A stretch of 64,000 bases of DNA, from the NCBI GenBank assembly GCA_943735955.1, contig OX030962.1:2854610-2918609 (forward strand), given 5' to 3'. The DNA is from Piscicola geometra (Eukaryota > Annelida > Clitellata > Hirudinida > Piscicolidae). Position 1 is the stretch's first letter; the number at the start of each line of letters is the position of its first letter. Below, in pieces: positions 12,001 to 22,900 of the stretch. The notes under the pieces were generated by a model. It did not search any database, had not been told where the DNA came from, and saw nothing but the letters and a program-made list of their open reading frames with translations. Position numbers and translations under genes: made by a program.

Positions 12001-13358
12001 CCTATTCATATCGCAAGTCTCTATTCAACAGCGGTGACTTGACGTGTCGACTCTCAAACGAGCCGCACTACGTCGTTTACAGCGCTCTGGGCTCTTTTTA
12101 CATCCCACTGGCCATCATGCTGTTCGCCTACGTCAAGGTTTACACGGCGACGAAAGCGAGGTTGAGAAAGCGCGCGAAAATGGGAAAAAATCTGTTGATG
12201 AATGTGAAAAAGAAGGCTTTAAATGAGATGGAAGTGAAAGGGAAATGTGGAGTGGATGGTGGTGGTGTGGTGGAAGATGGTGTGGTGGAAGGTGGTGTGG
12301 TGGGAGAGGGTTTGATGAAAGAGAACGTGGTAGAAAAGGGAGTGGTGGAAAATAGTGTAATGGAAAGAGGTATAAAAAAAGAGGGTGGGGCAGAAAGAAG
12401 TGGAGTGGAAGGAAGAACAAAAGGTAGTGGAAATAACCTTTCGGAGACGCAACAGAACTCTTGCGACGTGGAGTCAAAAGTGGAAGAGGCGGTGAAGCAG
12501 AAGAGACTCAGCGTCAGATCTCGTCGCAAGGAGCCGTATGAGAGAGGACTGACTGAGCGGAAGAGGAAGAAGGAGGAGGTCGTAGTTCGATCGCCTTTCA
12601 TCAGCAGGTTGGGATGGAAAGTGGCTTTTTATTTGGGTTATTTTAGTTTTATTGAAATTAAATTGTATTTTAGTTTAATTTAGATGAAATGTTATCTTTA
12701 TTTGAAATGTGATGAAATTTTATTTTAGTTTAATTGAGATGAAATGTTATCTTTATTTGAATTATATTAATTTAATTGTGGCGACATTTTATATTTTGTT
12801 TGAATAATGTTGATTTCAGTGTGATTAAATTATATTTTTTCTTCTTTAGTTTGATTATTTCAGTTGAATTGGGATTAAATGTTACTTTTTATTTTTATTG
12901 GAATTATTTTCTTTTAATTGTGTATTAAATGGGGCTCGTTAGATTGGTAATGCAGTTCGTTTAGGAGACGGAAGGTAATAAACCAGTGTCTTGATTCAAT
13001 TGATTCAAAAAATAAAAATGGAAAAATCTTTAAATTTTTAAATTCACAAATTCGATTTCATCGCAGATTCCTGGAGGAAAAACAACGCATTTCCTTGTCA
13101 ATGGAACGCAGAGCAGCGCAAACAATGGCCATCATCATGGGGGCTTTCGTGCTTTGCTGGCTTCCCTTCTTTGTCTACTACATCCTGGGTTCATTCTGCT
13201 CCTGCTGCAAGCACTCAGCCCTTCTGATGGACTTGTTTGTCTGGCTGGGCTACATCAACTCCACCGTCAACCCCATCATCTACACCGTCTTCAGCGTCGA
13301 TTTCAGGCGTTCCTTCAAGCAGATTCTCCAAGGGAGCTGTCTCGTTAATTACTTCTGA
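3077..13358 (+). CDS. Octopamine/tyramine-like aminergic G protein-coupled receptor
   Basis: Three exons join in phase: 3077-3687, 11477-12607 and 13067-13358 (677 aa). Visible motifs are TM1 GNILV (N124), TM2 LAFSD (D152), Cys179 and the amine-binding Asp186 in TM3 (TCDVLMCTAS), DRY at 203-205, then DPIRYAQKRT, the loop-2 Cys394, TM5 YSALGSFYIP, TM6 FVLCWLPFF and TM7 NSTVNPIIY. The DPIRYAQKRT stretch is typical of invertebrate octopamine/tyramine receptors; TM7 also resembles D2/alpha-2 receptors, so the ligand is inferred only as a biogenic amine. The N-terminus (about 100 aa) is Ser/Thr-rich without a clear signal peptide. Extracellular loop 2 runs about 155 aa and intracellular loop 3 about 168 aa, both with low-complexity Gly/Val/Glu stretches. 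The start is the first ATG in frame with TM1. Intron 1 is 7.8 kb; intron 2 has an unusual GTTGGG donor. Confidence 0.92.
3688..4930 (+). repeat. G/T-rich minisatellite starting at the GPCR exon 1 donor
   Basis: A degenerate array built from GGT triplets and GTTTGT spacers begins within 10 bases of the splice donor (GTGCGT at 3688). It is dense to about 4530 and decays to 4930. The transcript strand is G-rich with many GG runs, so G-quadruplex or R-loop formation is possible. Long Val/Trp/Cys/Gly frames on the plus strand and Pro/His/Thr frames on the minus strand are by-products of the repeat. Confidence 0.9.
6655..7820. mobile_element. Candidate inverted-repeat element with internal direct repeat
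   Basis: The left end contains TTAGCAACCCCAATCGA (about 6678-6694). The right end contains its near reverse complement, TCGATTGGGGTTGCTA (about 7779-7794). Similarity extends outward over roughly 35-40 bases on each side with gaps. Between them a segment of about 95 bases (from about 7267 and from about 7661) is repeated almost exactly in direct orientation. This suggests a degenerate foldback or MITE-like element; no target duplication was confirmed. Confidence 0.4.
9468..10665. mobile_element. Candidate non-autonomous DNA transposon with degenerate TIRs
   Basis: The left end reads AGTAGGGAGTTG then AAGATGAACCGG. The right end, read in reverse complement, gives AGTAGGGGGAGGTTG then AAGATGGAACG. 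The motif AAGATGGAAC or a close variant recurs inside the element (about 9503, 9836 and 10473), as subterminal transposase-binding repeats do. No transposase coding is visible. The superfamily and any target duplication are unresolved. Confidence 0.45.
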
Positions 13359-14602
13359 GGCGTTAAGCACGCTTGCGAGGAAACGAATTAATTTCGGAGA
13401 ATTGAAAAAGCATTTAAAAGATTTATGTTTTCCTAGCAAATCTCTGCGGGGGCAATCGTCGCTTGTCTTTTTACCGCACATGTGCTGATTAAAAACTCAA
13501 TATTATGATACATTTATGAGCATTACATTTAAAAGCGACTTAATTTTTTATTGCTTTATTTCAAAAAAGACCACTGCCCAAAATATTCATTTTTTCGTAT
13601 TGTGATTTGACGTGAATATAAATTATCCATTCAAGAATCTTAAACCTATTTTTCTCTACATCATTTAGAGCCTTTGTAAAACGGCTTAAGCATCTTTTGT
13701 TTGCGGATGGTATAAAAACGTCGCGTTATAAGTGAGCAAGTGATAATCTTCAAGCAAAAAAAAAATAGTTTTTTTATATTTAACATAAAAAGTCTTTACA
13801 CGCAGACTGATTTAATATTCTGCTGAGATTTTTCAAAATACGCTTTCGACTTTTCATTTTAAAAACACGGAATAGAAAACATTAAAAAACATTATAAAAA
13901 TTAAAACATCTTGAAAACATGACAATTATGTAATTACTTTTGAATTCGTGTGATGTGATGTGTTTCGTGATGAGCTTGAAATTTAAAAATAGACCGGTAA
14001 AGGATTGTGTTTAAAAACTGCAAAATATATTCAAACTGAGAAGCTTCTTTGAAATTATTTTTGCTCGTTTTGTTAATAAAAAAGTGTCGTAGTTACATTT
14101 TTTGTATATATTTTGAAAAGTGTAAGATTTATTTTTTTTACATATTTTTTGAGTTCATGAAAAAACTTGCCATAAAATATCTATCGTGTTTTTCTTGAGA
14201 ATTCTGTGCTTTTCCATTTATTTTAAAGACCAAAAGATTTAAATTACCAAGCTAGTTTTTTTCCTTTCTGCATTTTAGGCTTGAAAAATTATAAATATTA
14301 TAGCTGCAAACGACTTATAAGATTTAAATATATATTCTTTTTTTATTTTGACATATTTTTTTTAGCGATTTAAAAGGCAAAGTGGACAATGAATTTCGAT
14401 TTGGAGTAAGGCAGACTTGCATAAAGCGATCTCCAAAAAAATCTGTAAAACGTTTTCTTGACATAACATAATTCAACTTTTTGTTTACGGGGAATATTGA
14501 AAAAAACTTTTTTTACGCCTTGGAATTTCGTTAAAGTTGCAGGAGTTTTTATTTGTTGAAGAATTTTATTAAGGATTTTTCCAAAATTTAATTGCTACTT
14601 TG
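13359..14602. other. GPCR 3' flank, AT-rich
   Basis: AT-rich sequence following the receptor stop codon, presumably 3' UTR and then intergenic DNA. No further exon was recognised. Confidence 0.5.
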
Positions 14603-16193
14603 AATAAATAGCAGGAGCGGCGATCTGCTGTCAATCCCGGGGGGAAGGGGGATCTTACCAAGGTTGTTCTTATCGAAGTTAAATCTCAGCCCTCTGCTTA
14701 GCAATCTGTCTGGTGCGTGCCTTGGTTACTTCTATATTTTTGTACGCTTGCGAATCATGGACACCATCAATGGCTTTGGAGAGATGAATACAAGCCATGG
14801 AAATGAGACGCTTCCGAAGACTTCTCGGAATTTATCCAAAAAAAAGAATCACCAACGATGAAGTCCGAAAGAAAGTTGAAAAGGCTCTTGGGCCCCATGA
14901 AGACCAGCTGACCACACTGAAAAGAAGGAAACTGAGATGGTGTGGTCATGTCACCCGCTCCTCGGGGCTGGCAAAAACAGTTCTTCAAGGCATTGTAAAG
15001 GGAAGACGAAAAGATGCAGAAAAAATGTTAATCTTTTTAAATCAACTAATAATATTTGTATCGCCAATACATTTTATACAAAAAATTGTTCATACTCGAT
15101 ATTAATACTTTTTTATTCCCATTATACAATTACTTTTCTATTTGCAGAAGAGCAATAGCTATTTAGTTACATTGTGGGCAGCCCCATGAGAAGAGGGGGA
15201 ATGAAACATTATCTAAAACCTTTGAAAAAATCCTACTTCAAGAAAAAAAACTGTAAGTCTGTAATTTACGCGAAAAAAATAAATACAAAATATATTTATA
15301 TATATTCAACGTTAAATAATCCACTTTGGTTTCACTGATGCCGATGAAAAACTGGATAATTTTTTTGAAATATATTAACAAATCAAGCCCCCGGCTTTTG
15401 TTTTCTAAACAAACGGTTTATTTTACAATTAAAACTGAATAAAACTGATTTAAGTTTTTAATTTTCAAAATATATAATATATTCATACGTTTGTTTATTC
15501 AATCCTTTGTTTATTCATTCAACTGATAATTTTTTCTTATTTTCTTTTGTTTTTTTAATTGATTTATTAAAATTTATCCAGTGCAACCACCTAGTTTAAA
15601 TTAAAATTTCAAGTTTCTGACTAAACAGGCATTTAAGAAGGTTATTCAGTATTTACTTTTTTTATAGTTCATTATTATTTTTTTAACAATCATTACGGGT
15701 TATGCTCAAGATTATTATTTTCTTTTGTGTTAAGATTCACATTTTTTTATTGACAAGTACAAAACTGATTTTGTTTAAATATAATTTTTTCAAATATATT
15801 AATTGCCATTTTTTTTATTTCCTATATAAATCTTTTTGGACATTTTGTCGTGAAGCTTTGGGCCGTCGTTTTTCTCTCCCCCTCTAAAAATGCATTAGGT
15901 GCCCATGGGTTAAGCTTCAATTCGTTAATTTCTTAACCACTTATTTTTGATAAATTAAATTTAACTATTTACATATTTCAAAGATTTGCTTAAGCAAAGA
16001 CGGGCCCCATTTCTAGTGTATTACTGCATAAACAATCGGTTTTATGCCATGATTGACGATTACGCTCGTATCAAAAAAGGAGTTGAAAAAAACGTTTTTT
16101 AAAAATGTTGGAGTCCATATAAAGATGGACCCCCATGGTACTTAGAGAGGGGGGGGGATGACGGACTCTAGGACCCCCACAGGATCGCCGCTC
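14603..16193. mobile_element. Possible DNA element bounded by GAGCGGCGATC inverted ends
   Basis: GAGCGGCGATC occurs at about 14611, followed by a G-rich run. Its reverse complement, GATCGCCGCTC, occurs at about 16183 and is preceded by G- and C-rich runs, so the ends are inverted. A related segment (GGCGATCCGCTG ... GGGGAGAAGG) is present at about 10678, which shows the sequence is dispersed. A LINE relic lies between the two ends. The pairing of the ends into one element is an inference; no clear target duplication was found. Confidence 0.3.
14740..15021 (+). mobile_element. LINE reverse transcriptase ORF2 C-terminal relic
   Basis: The translation reads LYACESWT, then MRRFRRLLGI, GPHEDQLTTLKRRKLRWCGH and VTRSSGLAKTVLQG. 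This is the familiar C-terminal end of non-LTR retrotransposon endonuclease/reverse transcriptases. A stop (TGA after MALER) interrupts the frame and the rest of the ORF is missing, so it is a dead fragment. Confidence 0.8.
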
Positions 16194-17092
16194 GTGATAA
16201 ATGATACCTTTTTAATTCACTTAATAGGATTTTCTCAAATTCAAAATTCAAAAAAAGTTTTTTAGTATGAAAAGAATTTATGTCTACTTTTTTGTTGACT
16301 TGCAAATCTTTTCTTCCACATCACGCTTTTAAAGGCCATTTCAAAAGAATAATTTAAATTGAAAATTTTGAAAAGCAGCAAAATAAACGAGAAAAAGTTT
16401 TTTTACATAAATCAAAAGTTCAAGTTTTTAGTCCATCAATAATAAAATGATTAAATAACAAAGTAATGAGATAAAAAAAGTTTTTAATAGATTTATTAAA
16501 CCATTAAATGATATAATGACGGCTAATTAATTATTAATATTTTATTCAGTATCGTTTTCGAATACTTTACCACTCCATTACAGATTAAAATGAACATTTA
16601 AGTGACCAAAAAAGCGTAAAAAATAATTTAATAACAATTTGAAGTATTATAAATTCATAAATAGTTTGATGAAGATTTAAATTAATTTTAAAAGCACTAA
16701 ATGCTCAGTGGTATTATAGGGTGGACGCATTGAAAAAGATTTAAATATAAGTTTTTGATATTCTATTTATCTCTCTATTCATATGATGATAATGGTGATG
16801 ATGATGATAATGGTGTAATGGTGGGAGTGATGATTATCGTAGAGTTCAATGACGGTGTAGCGCTCACCGAATTAAATTCAAATTTGTGTGGCGGTGAATG
16901 AATTGAAAGAAGGAGGCTGGGGTTAGAGTGAATTCAAGAATGTCGTAAATGCGATTACTTTATAATTGGATAATCAAAAGATAATTTAATTAAATAAATA
17001 AAAATTATATACTACTTGAAAAATTGTAAAAATAAAAATAAAAAAATTAATTAATTAATGGAATTCTTATAAAACTCGGCGCTTCAAAATTA
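15022..17092. other. AT-rich intergenic DNA between convergent genes
   Basis: AT-rich sequence between the GPCR and VPS26 3' ends. It includes a G-run segment (16120-16190) belonging to the candidate DNA element and a short GAT microsatellite near 16784-16816. The last part is likely the VPS26 3' UTR on the minus strand. No gene was recognised. Confidence 0.5.
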
Positions 17093-18151
17093 TTACAAAT
17101 CGTCTTCGCCGTTAGAAAATAAAGCGCCTGTCGATTCAGCGCCTTCCTTGCCATCCCTAACTCCCCTATTATCACTACCATTGCTGATTTGATCGGTGCC
17201 ATCTTTGGGATTATAATTATTCTTATCGGCGATATTATTGTTTTTATTATTATTATTATGATTTTTGTCATCCATTTCCTGGTCAGCCACTTCCTCACGT
17301 TTGCTTTCCCCCTGCTTCCCGTCATCACCACCACCCTCACCAGCTTCATTATTGTTGTTATTTCTATTTTTATTGTTAGTATTACTCATAACGACATTTT
17401 TTGCCTTTTTAACTTTATTATTATTATCATTATCACCACCAGCGCTAACACCACCATCATCATTACCACCACCATCGCCACCATCACCAGCACCACCAAC
17501 TGCTCCTGAATCATCATCGTCATCATTATTATTACTACTCGTGACGTCATTCTGGTGCTCCTTTGTGATTGGCTGCTGCTGCTGACCAGGGGTCAAGGCC
17601 ACTTTTCCCGCCACCACCCTCTTCTGTCGATCCATCTTCCGGAAAAAGGTTATCTCCTGTTGCAGTGGTGATGATGAAGATGTGGTGGTGATGATGATGG
17701 TGGGATGACGATGATAATGGGGGTGGGATGATGATGATGATGATGGTGGATGGGGTGGTGGTGATGATGAATCTGATATTGATGACTCACTTGCTGCTTG
17801 AAATACCTTCTGTCCTCCTCATCCACCAGTAGCAAGTTGATGTAGTACCTGGTGATGATGATGATGATGATGATGATAACGATGATGATGAAGATTATGA
17901 TGATGAAGATGATGAAGATGGTGATAATAGTAACGTTGATAATGATGATGGAGATGGTATTGATGATAATGATGATGAAGGTGATGATAACGATTAAAAT
18001 GATGATGGCGATGATGATGATGGCGATGATGATGGTGATGATGATGATGGCGATGACGCCTGCACCTGACGGAGAACTTCTTGTTGATGTCTTTCATGGT
18101 GGGAGTGAGGTCGTACCCGCTCAGGAAGAGACGGATCGGTATCGACTCTCC

Positions 18152-18182
<31 letters not shown>

Positions 18183-19404
18183 GATTGTTGTGATGATGAT
18201 GATGATGATGATGAAGATGGTGGTTGTGATGATGACGATGATGGTTGTGATGGTGATGATGATGATGGTTGTGATGATGATGATGATGATGAAGATGATG
18301 GTTGTGATGCTGATGAAGATAAGGGTGGTTATGATGGTGGTGGCGATGATTGTGATGATGATGGTGGTGGAAGGTTGTTGATGATGTTGATAATGAAAGG
18401 CTAGTGATGATGATGGTGTTAAAAGGTTGTCGTTGATAATGATGATTACAGAGTGATTATCAATCAATACGATTAAAGAAAAGAAAAAAATAAAAAAATA
18501 AAATGTATTATTGCCAAAAAAATAGATTAATTCAGAGCACCCCTGACAGGAAGGCCATCCATGATTTCGAACTTGGTGATCACCTCGTTGTCCACGAGGG
18601 AGTTTGCCTCTGGTGGTGGTGGTGGTGTGTTGGAGGGGGGGGGTGTTAGTTTAGCGAGGGGAGGTAGGGAGGTAGATTGATGATGATGGAGGGGGGTGGG
18701 TAGGTAGATGATGGTAAGGGGAGAGAAGCAAGGTGGAAATTGAAAGTGGTGAGGGGAGAGGAGGAAGAGGGTAGTGGTGATTAATGGTGAGTAGGGTGGA
18801 GATGGGTGGTGCATTGGTGTTTGTTTGAATGGTTAAATTAAAAGTAAACAAAGAAATAATGTAAAATAAAATGTTTACAAAATAAGAAAACTAAGAATCA
18901 TGAGAACTAAAGATACAAAAGATGCATGCTTAAATATGGAAACCACTACGATGACATCACCACAACTTGATAAACAAAAGGTCATCCCCTCTCCCCTTTC
19001 TCCTTCTCTCCCTTTTCTTCTCCTTCTTTTCGTCCCCTCCCTCTCCCTCCTTCCTTCTCTTCTCTCCCCCCTTCTCCCATCTCATCACCTTTTCCTCTCC
19101 CTCTCTCAATCTCTTCCCCATCCTTCTTTTCCTCCATCCCATCCCCTCACCACTCATCCCTCTTTTTCCACATCCCTATCCCCTCTTTCTTCACCGCCCC
19201 CTCATCATCCTCCCCTCCCTCTCCTCTTGCCCTCACCCTCCCCCCCTCCTCAAACCCCTCCCTCCCCATCCTGCAGACAGCACCTGATCCGACAGACTCC
19301 CTCTTAATGATCTGGATGTCCATGTGCTTAATCTTTAAGCGGACCAGTATAAAGTAAATCTTGCCCACTATCACGTCCTTAAGGTAGTACCTATGAAGTA
19401 GTAT

Positions 19405-19447
<43 letters not shown>

Positions 19448-19448
19448 G

Positions 19449-19509
<61 letters not shown>

Positions 19510-19548
19510 TAGTAGTAGTGGTGGTAGAAGTATTAGTAGTAGTAGTAA

Positions 19549-19617
<69 letters not shown>

Positions 19618-19628
19618 TAGTAGTAGTG

Positions 19629-19710
<82 letters not shown>

Positions 19711-19721
19711 TAGTAGTAGTG

Positions 19722-19794
<73 letters not shown>

Positions 19795-19805
19795 TAGTAG
19801 TAGTG

Positions 19806-19866
<61 letters not shown>

Positions 19867-19877
19867 TAGTAGTAGTG

Positions 19878-19976
<99 letters not shown>

Positions 19977-22900
19977 AGAGTTGGAGTGATTAAAATAAAA
20001 TCAATGATGAACTAAAATGTAAAAAAATAATCCTTAAATAAATGTCGGTAAGGTTTAATAAGCAAACATTCATTAAAAGAATTCGAAAAATGATTTATAA
20101 AAGCAATGCAAAAACTGGAAAAAATTAGAAGAAAAAAAAAACAAAAAAAAACAAAAAAAACAAAAGCGGAAAAAATAGAATTACTGAGGATAAAACGCTT
20201 CAATAAAGACACGAGAAAATGGGGATGGATGGATGGATGGGGAGTGCTTTAAGTTTGAATCTTTTTTTCCTTCACTCACACCCTTCCATACATCTCTCAC
20301 GCTACCACCACTACAGGAAATACTTTTGGCTTTACAACCATGCAGCCACCATTACTAATAGCTATTCACAGCTACCACAACCACTACTACTATCACAACC
20401 ACTACTACTACCACAATCACAACCATAACCACTAATACTACTATCACAACCACCACTACTACTACCACTATTGCCAAAGCCATTACTACAACCACAATTC
20501 CTACTACTACCAACACCACAACCACAACAACAACCGCCACTACCACATCACAACCACTACTGAAACCACAATCACTATAATCAGAACCACCACAACCACT
20601 ACTACTACTACTACTACCACTACTACTACCACCACCACAACCACTACTACTACTACTACTACCACTACTACTACCATCACCACAACCACTACTACTACCA
20701 TAACCACCTGGCGACGCGTCGGCCATTTCGTTGCGAATGATAGTGATCTCCATCAGTCTGACCTTCAACCTCACCAACAGGAAGTGGATCTTACCTACTA
20801 TGACGTCATTCAGGTCGTACCTTCGTGACGTAATCGTCATGGGTGTAGCAGTTGTTGTTGTTGTTGTTGTCCACGATTGTATGTATGTTTGTGTGTACGT
20901 TTTTTTGGTTTGAATTGTTTTTTTGTGTGTTTATTTGTTTGTTTGTGCATTTGTTTTTGCTTTTTTGTGCCTTTGTCTATTTGTATGTTTACTTTTTTGC
21001 GTGTTTTTTGTTTGTTTGATGTTTATTTGTATTTTTGTTGTTCATTTGTATGTTTGGAGAGAAAGAAAATGAAGAATTGAAGATGAGAAGAGCGTGGGAT
21101 GAGAATGATGGATGGAAGAAAGAGGACGTTATCAAAAAAGTCAGCAGAAAGGAGAAGAAGAAACATGAGGGCGTAAGAAGGCAACAAGATGGACGCCAGA
21201 AGGTTTCATTAGCAGACGAACATTTAGGGACATCCACGCATTCATTCACCACTCCTTTCTTTTCTAGTTCTCCCACCATCTCTCTAACCACCTCCTTTCT
21301 TAACCAACTCCCCAACCCACGCCCACCTTCAACCATTCCTTCTCCTCTTCGACTGCATATTTACCTCTCCTCCCTGTTTCAACCACCTTCCACCTCCTAC
21401 AACCCTCAAACACACTCAACCCCCTCCACCCCCTCAAACCCCACCTCCACCCACTCAACACCCCACCCCCAAACCACCCCTCCACCCACTCAACACCCCA
21501 CCCCTCCACCCACTCAACACCTCACCCCCAAACCACCCCTCCACCCACTCAACACCCCACCCCCAAACCACCCACTCAACACCCCACCCCCAAACCACCC
21601 CTCCACCCACTCAACACCCCACCCCCAAACCACCCCTCCACCCACTCAACACCCCACCCCCTAACCACCCCTCCACCCACTCAACACCCTACCCCCAAAC
21701 CACCCCTCCACCCACTCAACACCCTACCCCCAAACCACCCCTCCACCCACTCAACACCCCACCCCCAAACCACCCCTCCACCCACTCAACACCCCACCCC
21801 CAAACCACCCCTCCACCCACTCAACACCCCACCCCTCCACCCACTCAACACCCCACCCTCAAACCACCCCTCCACCCACTCAACAACCCACCCCCAAACC
21901 ACCCCTCCACCCACTCAACACCCCACCCCCAAACCACCCCTCCACCCACTCAACACCCCACCCCCAAACCACCCCTCCACCCACTCAACACCCCACCCCC
22001 AAACCACCCCTCCACCCACTCAACACCCCACCCCCAAACCACCCCTCCACCCACTTTGACTTGTTGTATTCGAATTCGATGTGTAGGCATTCCTCGATAC
22101 CAACCTCCATCTTTATCGAAGTGTTCGTCTCCGGGTACTGAGCCAGCGTGTGCACCGTCAGTGGAATCTGGTGTGGGGGGGGTGGGGGAGGGGGGGGATT
22201 ATGACTGTGGTGGGGGTGGGAGAGGGGAGTGGGGAGAGTGGTGTGTTGAGTGGTGGGTGTAGTGTGTAGTGATGGGGGAGTGGTGGTGTGGTAAAGGAAG
22301 GTGGATGGAGAGTGGTGAAAGTGATGGTGATGATGATAGTGATGGTGTTGATGATAATGATGGTGATGATGATAATGATGGTGATGATGATAATGATGGT
22401 GATGATGATAGTGATGGTGTTGATGATAATGATGGCGGTTCCACTCACTTCTTTGACGGCATCAGACAAGCGCTTGACGACTGTCACTCGCAAGAAGTAA
22501 CTGAGATAATTAGGAATGAGATAATTGGCTTAATTGAACATTTAACTCAATTAATTTGATTGAACAATTTAAACAAATTGAAGAATTTATTAAATACATT
22601 ATTTTCGAATAACAGATCTATCCAGAGTTCAGGCAAACTAGCCCCTCTCCACACCCCCCCCCCCCCACACACCACCTGAAACCCCACCCCCCCACCTGCA
22701 CCCCCTCCCACCACCCACCTGAGCTTGGCATTGGTTCCCTGGTATGACTCGTACGGCTTTTCCACCTGGATGAACTCAAATGGGAAGCTGGTGTTCTGGA
22801 TCAACTCGCCGGGATTGGCCAGCTCACGGACCAATGAGGTGAATTCGTGGCGATTGTTCTTGTAGTTAAAGAGCTCTGATTGGTGAGATAGGAGGCAATG

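Noticed and set aside
19416..20015. 199-codon polyvaline frame
   Set aside because: TAG/TGG triplet microsatellite in a VPS26 intron.
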